64,000 nucleotides of DNA from DATCJA01 sp963814955 (lineage in GTDB: Bacteria > Acidobacteriota > Vicinamibacteria > Vicinamibacterales > UBA2999): the NCBI GenBank assembly GCA_963814955.1, contig CAWFEX010000007.1, forward strand, positions 62,001 to 126,000, in the 5' to 3' direction. Within the stretch, counting starts at the first letter, position 1. Each line of letters begins with the position of its first letter. The notes under the pieces are model-generated. The model made no database searches. It saw only the letters and a program-made list of their open reading frames with translations, and was not told where the DNA came from. Both the position numbers and the translations under genes were made by a program. Positions 27,598 through 36,249 of this stretch are shown piece by piece.

Positions 27598-28749
27598 ATG
27601 CATGTAAACGATCTGCTCAAGATTGCCGTCGAGAAGGGTGCTTCCGACCTCCACTTGAAGGCCGGCAGCTACCCGATGATGCGGATTCGCGGCGGGCTGA
27701 TGCCCGTCTCGCAGGACCGCCGTCTCGATCATGAGGACATGATCGCGATCACCTCAGCGGTTCTGCCCACCGCGCTCCGGGAGAAATTCAAGGACAGCCA
27801 CGAGGTGGACCTCGCCTACAGTCTCCCTGGCCTCGGCAGGTTCCGCTGCAACGCATTCCAGCAGCGCGGCACCATCGGCATGACGTTCCGGGTGATTCCG
27901 TTCCGCGTGGCAACGGTGGCGGAGCTGACGTTGCCGCCGATTCTCAAGAAGATTACGACCGAGGAGCGGGGACTGGTGCTCGTCACCGGGACCACCGGAT
28001 CGGGCAAAAGCACGACGCTTGCGGCGATGATCGACGAGATCAACTCGAACCGCACCAGCAACGTGATGACGATCGAGGACCCGATTGAGTACCTGCACCG
28101 CGACAAGCGGTCGATCGTCTGTCAGCGGGAAGTCGGCATCGACACGAAATCGTTTGCCCAGGCGCTGCGGAGCGCGCTGAGGCAGGATCCGGATGTCATT
28201 CTCGTCGGGGAGATGCGGGATCACGAAACGATTGAAACCGCGCTGCTCGCGGCGGAGACCGGGCACCTGGTCTTTTCCACGCTTCACACACTGGATGCCG
28301 CAGAAACCATCAACCGCATCGTTTCATCGTTTCCGCCGCACCAGCAGCAGCAGATTCGCCTGCAGCTGGCCAGCGTGCTGCGCGCTGTCGTCTCGCAACG
28401 GCTCATCCCGAGAGCCGACGGCAAGGGACGTGTGCCGGCCGTCGAGGTCATGATCGTCACGCCGTTCATCCGGGACTGCATCATCGACAAGGACAAGGCG
28501 CACCTCATTCGAGGTGCCATCGCCCAGGGCACTTCTCAGTACGGCATGCAGACCTTCGATCAGTCGATCTATTTCCTGTTCGAGCAGCGGCTGATCTCCA
28601 AGGAAGAGGCGCTGCGCTGGGCGAGCAATCCGGACGAGTTCAAGCTTCGGCTTCAAGGCATCACCACCACCACGGAGGCGGCACGCGACGAGATGGCGCG
28701 GTCCGCCGCGGCCAGCGCCGCGACGATTACGAGGTTCGGGGGGAACTAG
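27598..28749 (+). CDS. pilT: PilT, type IV pilus retraction ATPase
   Basis: PilT powers pilus retraction and twitching motility from the cytoplasmic base. The 383-residue protein starts at ATG 27598. It shows the N-terminal PAS-like domain, Walker A GTTGSGKSTT, Asp box MTIEDPIEYLH, Walker B DPDVILVGEMRDHETI and His box TGHLVFSTLHTLDA. The AIRNLIRE motif of PilT appears as HLIRGAIAQG. No other pilus genes are in the window. A rho-independent terminator follows the stop. Confidence 0.93.
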   Translation: MHVNDLLKIAVEKGASDLHLKAGSYPMMRIRGGLMPVSQDRRLDHEDMIAITSAVLPTALREKFKDSHEVDLAYSLPGLGRFRCNAFQQRGTIGMTFRVIPFRVATVAELTLPPILKKITTEERGLVLVTGTTGSGKSTTLAAMIDEINSNRTSNVMTIEDPIEYLHRDKRSIVCQREVGIDTKSFAQALRSALRQDPDVILVGEMRDHETIETALLAAETGHLVFSTLHTLDAAETINRIVSSFPPHQQQQIRLQLASVLRAVVSQRLIPRADGKGRVPAVEVMIVTPFIRDCIIDKDKAHLIRGAIAQGTSQYGMQTFDQSIYFLFEQRLISKEEALRWASNPDEFKLRLQGITTTTEAARDEMARSAAASAATITRFGGN

Positions 28750-28868
28750 GTCAGGGCAAAGGTCAAAAGTCAAAGGTCAAAGGCAAAAGGCAAAGGTAGC
28801 GGCCGCAACAATCCGTTGCGGCTTTTTTGTTGTACCTTTGCCCTTTGCCCTTTGACCTTTGCCCTGAC
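28750..28868. repeat. Inverted array of 7-nt units (AAAGGTC/AAAGGCA) enclosing a terminator
   Basis: The left arm (28750-28798) runs as imperfect 7-base units AAAGGTC, AAAAGTC, AAAGGCA. The right arm (28832-28868) runs as TTTGCCC, TTTGACC and is its reverse complement. Both outer ends are GTCAGGGCAAAGG when read inward. The arms frame the pilT terminator and stop two bases before the recX -10 box. Confidence 0.75.
28802..28828 (+). terminator. Rho-independent terminator after pilT
   Basis: A perfect 8-bp stem GCCGCAAC / GTTGCGGC with a five-base loop is followed by six T. It lies 53 bases after the pilT stop. Confidence 0.9.
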
Positions 28869-28870
28869 GG

Positions 28871-28876
28871 TACAAT
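28871..28876 (+). promoter_or_regulatory. -10 box (TACAAT) of recX-alaS, probable leaderless start
   Basis: TACAAT ends 7 bases before GTG 28884. The -35 position falls inside the right arm of the 7-nt repeat array (around 28848-28853, cccttt), so the repeat lies within the promoter. Confidence 0.4.
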
Positions 28877-28883
28877 GAAAGCC

Positions 28884-29351
28884 GTGCCCGACGCCTACGT
28901 TACGGGCTTGCGGATGCTTGCCCGGCGTGAGTTGAGCGAGGCGCAGATCCGCGTCCGTCTCGAGCGCCGGCAGTTCGAGCGAGATGAGATCGACCAGGCC
29001 GTCGACCGGCTGCGTCAGGAGGGCGCGCTGGACGATCGCCGCACCGCTCTTGCGTGCGCGCGAACCGAAGCACATGTCAAGCGGCACGGCCGGCTCCGCG
29101 TGCTGCGGCAGCTCGAAGCACTCGGCATCGAACGCGGCGTCGCAAAAGCGGCCGTGGCCGAGGTGTTTGCCGACGTTGACGAGGGCTCCCTGCTCGTTCA
29201 GACGCTAGACAGGCGCCTCCGTGGAGGCGAGCTGCGCGGCCGGGCGATGGTGCAGCGCGTTCAGCGATATCTCCTCGCGCAGGGCTTCGAGGCGGCGCAG
29301 GTCAATGCCGCGATTAGAAGCCGGGTCAGAAACATTCAACATGACGATTAG
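28884..29351 (+). CDS. recX: RecX, regulatory protein of RecA
   Basis: RecX binds RecA filaments and limits their activity. The 155-residue protein has the family's three-helix tandem repeats: LRMLARRELSEAQIRVRLERR, EIDQAVDRLRQEGALDDRRTALACAR, then RLRVLRQLEALGIERGVAKAAV. GTG 28884 is chosen because a TACAAT box ends seven bases before it; ATG 28875 in the same frame overlaps that box. The gene ends 11 bases into alaS. recA is not in the window. Confidence 0.82.
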   Translation: MPDAYVTGLRMLARRELSEAQIRVRLERRQFERDEIDQAVDRLRQEGALDDRRTALACARTEAHVKRHGRLRVLRQLEALGIERGVAKAAVAEVFADVDEGSLLVQTLDRRLRGGELRGRAMVQRVQRYLLAQGFEAAQVNAAIRSRVRNIQHDD

Positions 29352-32025
29352 CGCCAACGATATTCGCCGTTCGTTTCTGACGTACTTCGAGCGCCATCAG
29401 CACCGCACCGTTCCCAGCGCACCCCTCGTCCCGCACGACGATCCCACGCTGCTGTTCACCAATGCGGGGATGAATCAGTTCAAGGATGTCTTCCTGGGAC
29501 GCGAGAAACGAAGCTACGCGCGCGCAGCAACCGCCCAGAAATGCATGCGTGTCAGCGGCAAGCACAACGATCTGGAGAATGTCGGGCCGTCGCTGCGGCA
29601 TCACACGTTCTTCGAGATGCTCGGCAATTTCTCCTTCGGCGACTACTTCAAAGAGGACGCGATCCGTTTTGCCTGGGAGCTGCTGACCACGGAATGGAAG
29701 CTGCCGCCGGATCGGCTGTTCGCAACTGTTTTCAAGGGGGAACACGGTATTCCGAGAGACTCTGAGGCGTATGGCCTCTGGGCCACATTCCTGCCGGCCG
29801 AACGCATCGGCGAGCTCGGCACCTCAGACAACTTCTGGCAGATGGGAGACACGGGGCCGTGCGGCCGCTGCTCGGAGATCTATTACTTCCGGGGTTCGGA
29901 GATTTCGTGCGACGAGGAGCGGTCCGGCGGGTGCCGGGGCCTCGAGTGCAGCTGCGACCGTTACATCGAAATCTGGAACAACGTGTTCATGGAGTTCGAC
30001 AGACAGGCCGATGGAACGCTGCGGCCGCTGCCGGCGCCGTCGATAGACACCGGCATGGGCCTGGAGCGGATCACCGCGGTGCTCCAGGGCCACCTGTCGA
30101 ACTACGACACCGATCTGTTCACGCCGCTGCTGTCGGCCATCGGCGACCTTGCGGGGACCCGATATGGCGGCTCGATGTCGGCTTCGGACATCTCGATGCG
30201 CGTGGTGGCCGACCACACGAGGGCGATGACGTTTCTCATCGCGGACGGGGTCGTCCCCTCGAACGAGTGGCGCGGCTACGTGCTCCGCAAGATCATGCGC
30301 CGCGCCATGCGGCACGGAAAGCGCCTCGGCATCAACGAGCCTTTCCTCTATCGCCTCGTTGACGTCCTGGTGCGCGATTTCGGCGACGCCTATCCCGAAT
30401 TGAAAACGGGTCGCGACGCGGTCGTCCGAGTCATCCGCAGCGAAGAGGAACGGTTCGACGCGGTGCTGGCCAGTGGCCTCCCGAGACTCGAGGAGATGCT
30501 GGACGAAGCCGCGTCGCACGGTCGCGTCGTATCGGGCGAAGCGGCGTTCCGGCTGTACGACACGTATGGAATACCGCGCGATTTCATCGAAGACATGATC
30601 GAGGAACGGAAGCTCCAGCTGGATCGCGAGGGATTCGAGCGTGCGATGGAGGGCCAGCGGGACAAGGCGCGTGCGAGCAGCAAGTTCGGGACGGCAACAG
30701 TCGGCGACACACAGTGGCACACGCGCACCGACCTGGCCAGAACGCCCGACTCGTTTCGGGGGTACGACGCAACGTCGCTCGACACACGGGTCGTCGAGCT
30801 ATTGAACGCGCAGCGGCACACGGTTGACCAGCTGCAAGAAGGCCAGGAAGGCTTCGTTGCGCTGGGGGAAACCCCCTTCTACCTCCAAGCCGGTGGACAG
30901 GTGTCCGACATGGGGCGACTCAAGGCGCCGCGTGGAATCGCGCTCGTCACCGACGTGATCAAAGGTCCCGGCGAGCTGCCACGTTTTCACGCCATTAAGG
31001 TCACGGAGGGCATGTTGGGCCATGGCGACTCGGTCACCGCCGAAGTCGACATGGCCGCTCGCGACGCCACGCGGCGGAACCACACCGCCACGCATCTCCT
31101 CCACGCCGCGCTCCGCCAGATTCTTGGACCGCACGTCAAGCAGGCCGGATCGCTCGTCGCTCCCGATCGGCTCAGATTTGATTTCGTGCACTTCAGTGCT
31201 CTCAGTCACGAACAAGTCGTGGAGATCGAGCGAACGGTCAACGAGCAGATCGTGCGGAACACACCTGTTCAGACCGAGGTCCAAGACACACAGGCCGCAA
31301 TCGCCGCCGGGGCGATGGCGCTGTTCGGCGAAAAGTACGGCGATCGCGTGCGCGTGGTCTCGGTCGATGGCTTCAGCACCGAGCTCTGCGGCGGCACGCA
31401 CGTGCGCGCCACCGGCGATATCGGCCTGTTCGCCATTACGTCCGAAAGCGGCGTGGCCGCGGGTGTACGCCGCATCGAAGCCATCACAGGCCTCGACTCG
31501 CTGGCCACCTTTCAGCGGAACCGTGACGAGATCGCGTCAGTCGTCGCGGCGCTCAACGCACGGCCCGGAGAGCTGACCGCCAGGCTGTCTGCCTTGCAGG
31601 ACGAGAACAAGCGGCTGGCCCGTGAGCTGCAGCAGGCCAAAATGCGCGCCGCCATGGGCGCCGGGACACCCGGCGCCGCCGACGATGTGGTCGAGGTGGC
31701 CGGGGTGAAGCTGGTTGCGCGCGAGGTGACCGGACTCGACAAGGACGGTCTCCGGACGCTCGTCGATCAGCATCGCTCCCGCATCAAGAGCGGGGTCGTC
31801 ATCCTCGCGTCGCCGTCGGACGGCAAGGTGGTGATCGTCGTCGGCGTGACGCCTGACTTGACGAAGAGGATTCCCGCAGGACAGGTGGTCAAACAGATCG
31901 CCCCAATCGTGGGCGGCGGTGGCGGCGGCCGCCCCGACTTTGCCGAGGCGGGCGGCAAGGATCCGTCGAAGATTCAGGAAATGCTGTCGGCGAGCCGCGG
32001 CATCGTCGAGAGATTGTTACAGTGA
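29341..32025 (+). CDS. alaS: AlaRS, alanine-tRNA ligase
   Basis: AlaRS charges tRNA-Ala and edits mischarged Ser and Gly. The 894 residues are full length: class II catalytic core with FTNAGMNQFKDVFLG, FFEMLGNFSFGDYFK and YVLRKIMRRAMRHGKRLG. The editing domain has RNHTATHLLHAALR and GFSTELCGGTHV (the HxxxH...CxxxH zinc set), and a C-terminal coiled coil and DHHA1 domain end in GGGGGGRPDFAEAGG. ATG 29341 overlaps the end of recX, a common recX-alaS pairing. No frameshift is seen over 2.7 kb. Confidence 0.97.
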   Translation: MTISANDIRRSFLTYFERHQHRTVPSAPLVPHDDPTLLFTNAGMNQFKDVFLGREKRSYARAATAQKCMRVSGKHNDLENVGPSLRHHTFFEMLGNFSFGDYFKEDAIRFAWELLTTEWKLPPDRLFATVFKGEHGIPRDSEAYGLWATFLPAERIGELGTSDNFWQMGDTGPCGRCSEIYYFRGSEISCDEERSGGCRGLECSCDRYIEIWNNVFMEFDRQADGTLRPLPAPSIDTGMGLERITAVLQGHLSNYDTDLFTPLLSAIGDLAGTRYGGSMSASDISMRVVADHTRAMTFLIADGVVPSNEWRGYVLRKIMRRAMRHGKRLGINEPFLYRLVDVLVRDFGDAYPELKTGRDAVVRVIRSEEERFDAVLASGLPRLEEMLDEAASHGRVVSGEAAFRLYDTYGIPRDFIEDMIEERKLQLDREGFERAMEGQRDKARASSKFGTATVGDTQWHTRTDLARTPDSFRGYDATSLDTRVVELLNAQRHTVDQLQEGQEGFVALGETPFYLQAGGQVSDMGRLKAPRGIALVTDVIKGPGELPRFHAIKVTEGMLGHGDSVTAEVDMAARDATRRNHTATHLLHAALRQILGPHVKQAGSLVAPDRLRFDFVHFSALSHEQVVEIERTVNEQIVRNTPVQTEVQDTQAAIAAGAMALFGEKYGDRVRVVSVDGFSTELCGGTHVRATGDIGLFAITSESGVAAGVRRIEAITGLDSLATFQRNRDEIASVVAALNARPGELTARLSALQDENKRLARELQQAKMRAAMGAGTPGAADDVVEVAGVKLVAREVTGLDKDGLRTLVDQHRSRIKSGVVILASPSDGKVVIVVGVTPDLTKRIPAGQVVKQIAPIVGGGGGGRPDFAEAGGKDPSKIQEMLSASRGIVERLLQ

Positions 32026-32027
32026 CG

Positions 32028-32090
32028 AACCACGAAGACACGAAGGTTATTTCTATTTTTCTCTGTGTCTCTGTGACTCTGTGGCCCGTT
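32028..32090. repeat. AACCACGAAG-type imperfect inverted repeat
   Basis: Left arm GAACCACGAAGACACGAAGG begins two bases after the alaS stop. The right side consists of CTCTGTGT, CTCTGTGA and CTCTGTGG units that pair with it poorly. Related elements lie at 44859, 46637 and 59100. Confidence 0.5.
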
Positions 32091-32103
32091 GACGAGCGCG
32101 CTG

Positions 32104-33141
32104 CTACAGATTCACGAGGCCGAGCAGCTCGCTGGGGTATTGGCTTTTCGCCTCGCCGTAAATCGGCTTCACGGCATCGACAAACGCCTTGTGCTGCTCG
32201 GGCGTCAGTTCGACAATGTCGCCCCCCACCTTCCGAATCGCAGCGGCTGATTCCTCTTCCTCCTTGATGTGGAGCTCGCGCTGAAACGCCACTGAATCCT
32301 TGATGGCCGCCCTCATCTCATCCTGGATCTCGCGCGGCCACGCGTCGAACGTCGGCCGGTGGAGGAAGATTGGACGCGACAGGTAGAAGTGGTTGGTGGC
32401 AGTGTGGAACTTGTGGAAGTTGTGCACCCCGTAGGTGACGGTGTTGAGGAACGGGTTCTCCTGCGCATCGAGCGTTCCCGCTTTGACCGCCGGAATCACT
32501 TCCGACAGATCCATGATCTTCGGGATCGCGCCGAGCAGCTCGAATGTGCGAGCCTGCACCTTGCTGGGCAGGACACGAATCGTCAACCCTTTCATGTCGG
32601 CCGGAAGACGAATGGGTCTCACCCGATTCGACACGTGTCGGAAGCCGTTTTCGTACCAGCCCAGAATCCGGAAGTCCATTCCCTTTTCGATCCGTTCGGC
32701 GAGCACCCGGCCGAAACGGCCGTCCATCGCCGCACGCGCCGACGACTGGTCCTGGAAGAGAAACGGCAGATCCGCGATGCCAAGATCGGGCACGCGCTCG
32801 GTCAGGTAGCTGCTGGATTGGTAGCCAAGCGTGAGCACGCCGCTTTCGACCAGCCAGAGGATGTCCTCGCCGCGATAACCAAGATCGAGGATGTTGTAGA
32901 CGTACTTGACGTCGACGTCGCCTTTGAATTTCGACGAGAGGCGATCGCCGATCCGCTTCAGGGCCAGACTGAACCCGTTGTTGGCGGGACTGTATCCACC
33001 CATCAGGATGCGAAACGGCCTGCGCGTCGCAATCGCCGGCGCGTGCTGTTGTGCCGCCCGGGCCTCCAGCATGTCGACGCCGCTCGCGACCGCCCCCGCG
33101 CCAATGACCGTTGAGGTCTTCAGAAAGTCTCGCCTCCGCAT
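32104..33141 (-). CDS. DctP-type TRAP transporter substrate-binding protein (Tat-exported, orphan)
   Basis: Periplasmic DctP proteins capture organic acids for TRAP transporters. The 345 residues show a twin-arginine signal (MRRRDFLKTSTVIGAGA), the family core with DLGIADLPFLFQDQ, ILGWYENGFRHVSNRVRPI and the anion-binding segment MKGLTIRVLPSKVQARTFELLGAIP, then ENPFLNTVTYGVHNFHKFHT. No DctQ or DctM membrane genes are adjacent, which is unusual. The upstream neighbour on the same strand is a PepSY membrane protein. Confidence 0.85.
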   Translation of the reverse strand: MRRRDFLKTSTVIGAGAVASGVDMLEARAAQQHAPAIATRRPFRILMGGYSPANNGFSLALKRIGDRLSSKFKGDVDVKYVYNILDLGYRGEDILWLVESGVLTLGYQSSSYLTERVPDLGIADLPFLFQDQSSARAAMDGRFGRVLAERIEKGMDFRILGWYENGFRHVSNRVRPIRLPADMKGLTIRVLPSKVQARTFELLGAIPKIMDLSEVIPAVKAGTLDAQENPFLNTVTYGVHNFHKFHTATNHFYLSRPIFLHRPTFDAWPREIQDEMRAAIKDSVAFQRELHIKEEEESAAAIRKVGGDIVELTPEQHKAFVDAVKPIYGEAKSQYPSELLGLVNL

Positions 33142-33154
33142 CTGCTCCTCCGAA

Positions 33155-34114
33155 TCACTCTGCCGGCTGCGCTTCGGCAGCGAAGCTGACGATTTGCCGC
33201 TGCGCCTTCGCAGCCGCGCGTCGTTTGTAGACGACGCGGTGCCACCACATCGCGGTCCCGGTCACGAACATCGCCGCCGGAACAAGACCCATGATGACCC
33301 ACACGGCCTTCAGAACGTGGCTGTTCCGCCATCGTCCGAAGTGCAAGCGGACCATCCATTCGAGCACGACGTCCCCCGTACGCGGTTCGAGCGCCGGGTT
33401 GGGACCCCAAATCCGGTCGACCGTCGCGACAAAGGGATCGGGAAAACACAGGTATATGCCTGACACGGCCCAAATAAAGATTATCGCGAAGAACCAGAGG
33501 CCCATGGCGCTGTGCAGGTCGAAATTGAACCGCGGCCATGACGTTCCCCGCTTGACCAGCAGCCCCCGCCGCCAGCCTTTGATGCCGGGCCACCAGATGA
33601 AGGCGCCAGTAATGCACAGCACCGTCACCAGCACGCTGCCAACACCGTTCCAGAAGCGGCCGCGGCGGTCCTCCAGCATCAACAGGTCATCGTGCAAATC
33701 TGCAAGCGTGAGGATCGCCCCCGCCTTCCAGGGCCAGGGATCGCCGAGATCTTCGCCCGTCAATGCATTGAAGTCTCGATCGAAGGATTCACCGTTGCGC
33801 TTCAAAACGATGCGCACCAGAGCAGTGCCCCGCTGGGGTCCGCCGACCCGTTCCACCAATGCGCCCGGATATGCCTCGAGCGCCGCCTGAGCCAATTGCC
33901 CTTTCGACCACAACTTCGAGGATGCATTGATTGGCGGCGCCTGGGGACGAACCGCGGCATCCATTTCGCGCCGGAAGACGAGCGCGCTGCCGGTGATGCT
34001 GAGCAGCACGATATACAGACCGAGTGCGATCCCAATCCACAGATGCACCTGAAAACAGGCCTTCCGGAAGAAGACCGTTCGAGGGCGTCGCAACCATTTC
34101 TGCCACAGGCTCAT
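33155..34114 (-). CDS. PepSY-associated transmembrane protein
   Basis: The 319-residue protein has four likely membrane helices (about residues 23-47, 150-170, 193-215, 265-288). Periplasmic PepSY-like segments lie between the first two (YPGALVERVGGPQRGTALV, then FNALTGEDLG) and the motif SITGSALVFRREMD is at the end of helix 1. Such proteins include ferric-siderophore reductases and peptidase-inhibiting PepSY_TM proteins. Conserved His residues in helices (FQVHLWIGIALG, DLHSAMGLWFFA) could bind heme, as in FhuF/PiuB-type reductases. Function is not settled. Confidence 0.78.
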   Translation of the reverse strand: MSLWQKWLRRPRTVFFRKACFQVHLWIGIALGLYIVLLSITGSALVFRREMDAAVRPQAPPINASSKLWSKGQLAQAALEAYPGALVERVGGPQRGTALVRIVLKRNGESFDRDFNALTGEDLGDPWPWKAGAILTLADLHDDLLMLEDRRGRFWNGVGSVLVTVLCITGAFIWWPGIKGWRRGLLVKRGTSWPRFNFDLHSAMGLWFFAIIFIWAVSGIYLCFPDPFVATVDRIWGPNPALEPRTGDVVLEWMVRLHFGRWRNSHVLKAVWVIMGLVPAAMFVTGTAMWWHRVVYKRRAAAKAQRQIVSFAAEAQPAE

Positions 34115-34229
34115 GTGTCGTGAATCCTAGCAGGAGCTAATGCTTTTGTCCTTTCGTGCCGATAAAACTCATGACCCCGCGGCGTTACGGCCGTAAAGCA
34201 AATTCTTACGGAACAGCAGTTTACACGGA

Positions 34230-34937
34230 ATGCCCACTTTTGTGCTCCTCGCGCTCGCCGTGCTCGTCGTCTGGCCGGACCAGGCGTCGGCGCAGATCTA
34301 TGCGTGGCGCGACAGCAGCGGCACCCTCGTCCTTTCCGACCGTCGTCTCGACCCGAGTGCCAGCACCTACTCCGTCCCCGAAGCGCCGTCCTTCAGGACC
34401 ACGCGCCCCGTCGCACCAAGTGGCGGGTACGACCGTTTCGCGCCGCTCGTGCAGGAACACTCGAAGCGAACAGGTCTTCGTCCGGACCTCGTACGGGCCG
34501 TCATACAGGTGGAATCGGGGTTCAACCCGCGCGCCACGTCGCCGAAAGGGGCCATGGGACTCATGCAGCTGATGCCCGCGACCGCCCGCGAGCTCGGTGT
34601 GATCAATCCCTACGACCCCGAAGACAACATCCGCGGAGGCACGAGCTACCTGCGCCAGCTTCTCGATCGTTACGACGGAAACGAAGAACTGGCGCTGGCG
34701 GCGTACAACGCGGGGTTCAAGAACGTCGACCGCCACGGTCAGGTCCCGCCATACCAGGAGACACAGGCTTACGTCCGCAAGGTGGGCGCAGCCGCCGACA
34801 TAGAGCACACGCCGAGCTCAACTTCTCGTGGCAAGCGAGTCATCTACAAGGTAGTGCAGATAATCGACGGCAGGTCGGTAGTGCGATATACGAGCGAGCG
34901 GCCATCGGCAGGCGCGTACGAGATAGTCCAGCGGTAA
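34230..34937 (+). CDS. Lytic transglycosylase (SLT family) with N-terminal DUF4124-like domain
   Basis: Lytic transglycosylases cleave peptidoglycan with formation of anhydro-muropeptides. The 235-residue protein has a signal peptide (LLALAVLVVWPDQASAQ), a DUF4124-like part (IYAWRDSSGTLVLSDRR) and the SLT domain. The catalytic Glu95 is in VIQVESGFNP, followed by SPKGAMGLMQLMPATA, GGTSYLRQLLDRY and ALAAYNAG. All catalytic-domain motifs are intact. It is transcribed divergently from the PepSY gene. Confidence 0.9.
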   Translation: MPTFVLLALAVLVVWPDQASAQIYAWRDSSGTLVLSDRRLDPSASTYSVPEAPSFRTTRPVAPSGGYDRFAPLVQEHSKRTGLRPDLVRAVIQVESGFNPRATSPKGAMGLMQLMPATARELGVINPYDPEDNIRGGTSYLRQLLDRYDGNEELALAAYNAGFKNVDRHGQVPPYQETQAYVRKVGAAADIEHTPSSTSRGKRVIYKVVQIIDGRSVVRYTSERPSAGAYEIVQR

Positions 34938-34942
34938 GATAG

Positions 34943-34968
34943 AATTGACGATACGTAAATCGTCAATT
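34943..34968 (+). promoter_or_regulatory. 10-bp perfect inverted repeat in the rpsT leader
   Basis: AATTGACGAT and ATCGTCAATT flank a six-base loop, ending 13 bases before the rpsT start. A TAAGAT hexamer (34936-34941) just ahead may be the -10 box. It could be an operator or an RNA hairpin in the leader; it has no T tract, so it is not a classic terminator. Confidence 0.55.
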
Positions 34969-34981
34969 CCACGAGGTCTCC

Positions 34982-35251
34982 TTGGCCAAGCGTACGAAAT
35001 CAGCCCTCAAGGCGAACCGGCAGAACATCAAGCGGCGCGAACACAACCGGCAGATGCGCGCCCGCCTTCGGACCGCCCTCAAGTCCATCCGCACGTCGCT
35101 CGACTCGAAAGATCTGGACGGCGCCCGAGCGGCGCTCAGCCGCACCGTGTCGATTGTGGACAAGATGGCGACGAAGGGGATCATTCACCGGAACACCGCC
35201 GGCCGCTACAAGTCCCGGCTCAACGCGCGAGTTACCAGGACCGTCGCGTAG
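34982..35251 (+). CDS. rpsT: Ribosomal protein S20
   Basis: S20 binds 16S rRNA in the body of the small subunit. The 89 residues are highly basic and show the family pattern: MAKRTKSALKANRQNIKRRE, LRTALKSIRTSLDSKDLDGA and the C-terminal ATKGIIHRNTAGRYKSRLNARV. Start is TTG 34982, with GAGGTCTCC upstream; TTG starts are known for rpsT in other bacteria. Its 3' end overlaps the convergent holA by 20 bases. Confidence 0.95.
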   Translation: MAKRTKSALKANRQNIKRREHNRQMRARLRTALKSIRTSLDSKDLDGARAALSRTVSIVDKMATKGIIHRNTAGRYKSRLNARVTRTVA

Positions 35252-36182
35252 CGCCTGATTTACGCGGCTCGCACATTTCCACAACGAGCCGTTCCAGCAA
35301 CGCTCGAGGGTCTCCTCCTGAGGATTTGAGGGCCAGATCGGTGCGGAGCACCGCATCGATGGCGCTCCGCAGACGCGCCGCCGGCATCCGCTCGGCCGCC
35401 ACCCGCAGCTGCCCCATGACGATGACCGGCAACCATCCCGCGTCGAGCGCGAGATGCAATTCGTGGAGCGCATCGGCTGCGTCGTTTCTCGAGATCGCCT
35501 TGGCGATGCCAAAGTCGGTTTGCGCGTCCGGCGCGGCGGGCACTGCCTGTCGAACGTCATCTGCCGTAACCGCCGGCTGCCCCATCGCATAAAGCGCGAG
35601 CCGTTCGAGGCCCGCCCGCAACCGGACGATATCGAGACCGGCGCGTTGTACGAGCGCGCGCACGGCGCCCGCATCGAGCGGCGCGCCCAATTTCGCCGCG
35701 CGCGCCTTGACCCAGCGTTCCGCATCGGCCTCGTCGCCGATCGTGCCGCAGTCGACCATGTGCGCTTCTTTCATCAACAGCTTGACGGCACGGCGCCTCT
35801 GGTCGAGTGGCCCGCACACGAACACGATCGTGGCGTGGGACGGAGGCTTCTCGATGAATCGCTCGAGGCGCTCCTGCTCTTCGTCCGCAGCCTTGGATTC
35901 GCGCTTGGGAATCAGCAGCTTGTCGGCCTCGACCACGATCACCACGCGCCTGGGCGCCATCATTGGGAACATGGCGGCCGCATTGACCAGGTCGTCCACT
36001 TTCATGTCGCCGCCGAACAGACGCTCGACGTTGAAGGCGCGCAATCCTTCGTCCACCATCTCGACGAATTCACCGGCAACCGCGGATTTCTCGGTGTCGT
36101 CGTCCCCGACCAGCATGTAGAGGGCGTCGGTGGCTCCGGTGGCGATTTGCTTGCGGAGGGCGGCCGGTGTCAGCTGAGGCAC
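35232..36182 (-). CDS. holA: DNA polymerase III subunit delta
   Basis: Delta is the wrench of the clamp loader that opens the beta clamp. The 316-residue protein starts at GTG 36182 and shows the N-terminal domain with LYMLVGDDDTEKS, NVERLFGGDM and APRRVVIVVEADKL. Mid and C-terminal parts include TIVFVCGPLDQRRRAVKLL and LHLALDAGWLPVIVMGQL. The family is divergent, but order and length fit well. The next gene on the same strand beyond rpsT lies far away, and lptE lies just upstream, a common holA-lptE-leuS order. Confidence 0.9.
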   Translation of the reverse strand: MPQLTPAALRKQIATGATDALYMLVGDDDTEKSAVAGEFVEMVDEGLRAFNVERLFGGDMKVDDLVNAAAMFPMMAPRRVVIVVEADKLLIPKRESKAADEEQERLERFIEKPPSHATIVFVCGPLDQRRRAVKLLMKEAHMVDCGTIGDEADAERWVKARAAKLGAPLDAGAVRALVQRAGLDIVRLRAGLERLALYAMGQPAVTADDVRQAVPAAPDAQTDFGIAKAISRNDAADALHELHLALDAGWLPVIVMGQLRVAAERMPAARLRSAIDAVLRTDLALKSSGGDPRALLERLVVEMCEPRKSGATRRSW

Positions 36183-36194
36183 AGTCCTAATCTG

Positions 36195-36248
36195 TACGTG
36201 GGGCGGGTTCCGCGGCGAGTGTCCGTCGCATCGAGCCGCGGACCCGCC
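36195..36248. repeat. Inverted repeat between lptE and holA
   Basis: Arms GGCGGGTTCCGCGGC (36202-36216) and GCCGCGGACCCGCC (36235-36248) pair around an 18-base loop. A near copy with the same GTACGTGGG lead-in lies on the other side of lptE at 36784-36838. Confidence 0.65.
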
Positions 36249-36249
36249 A

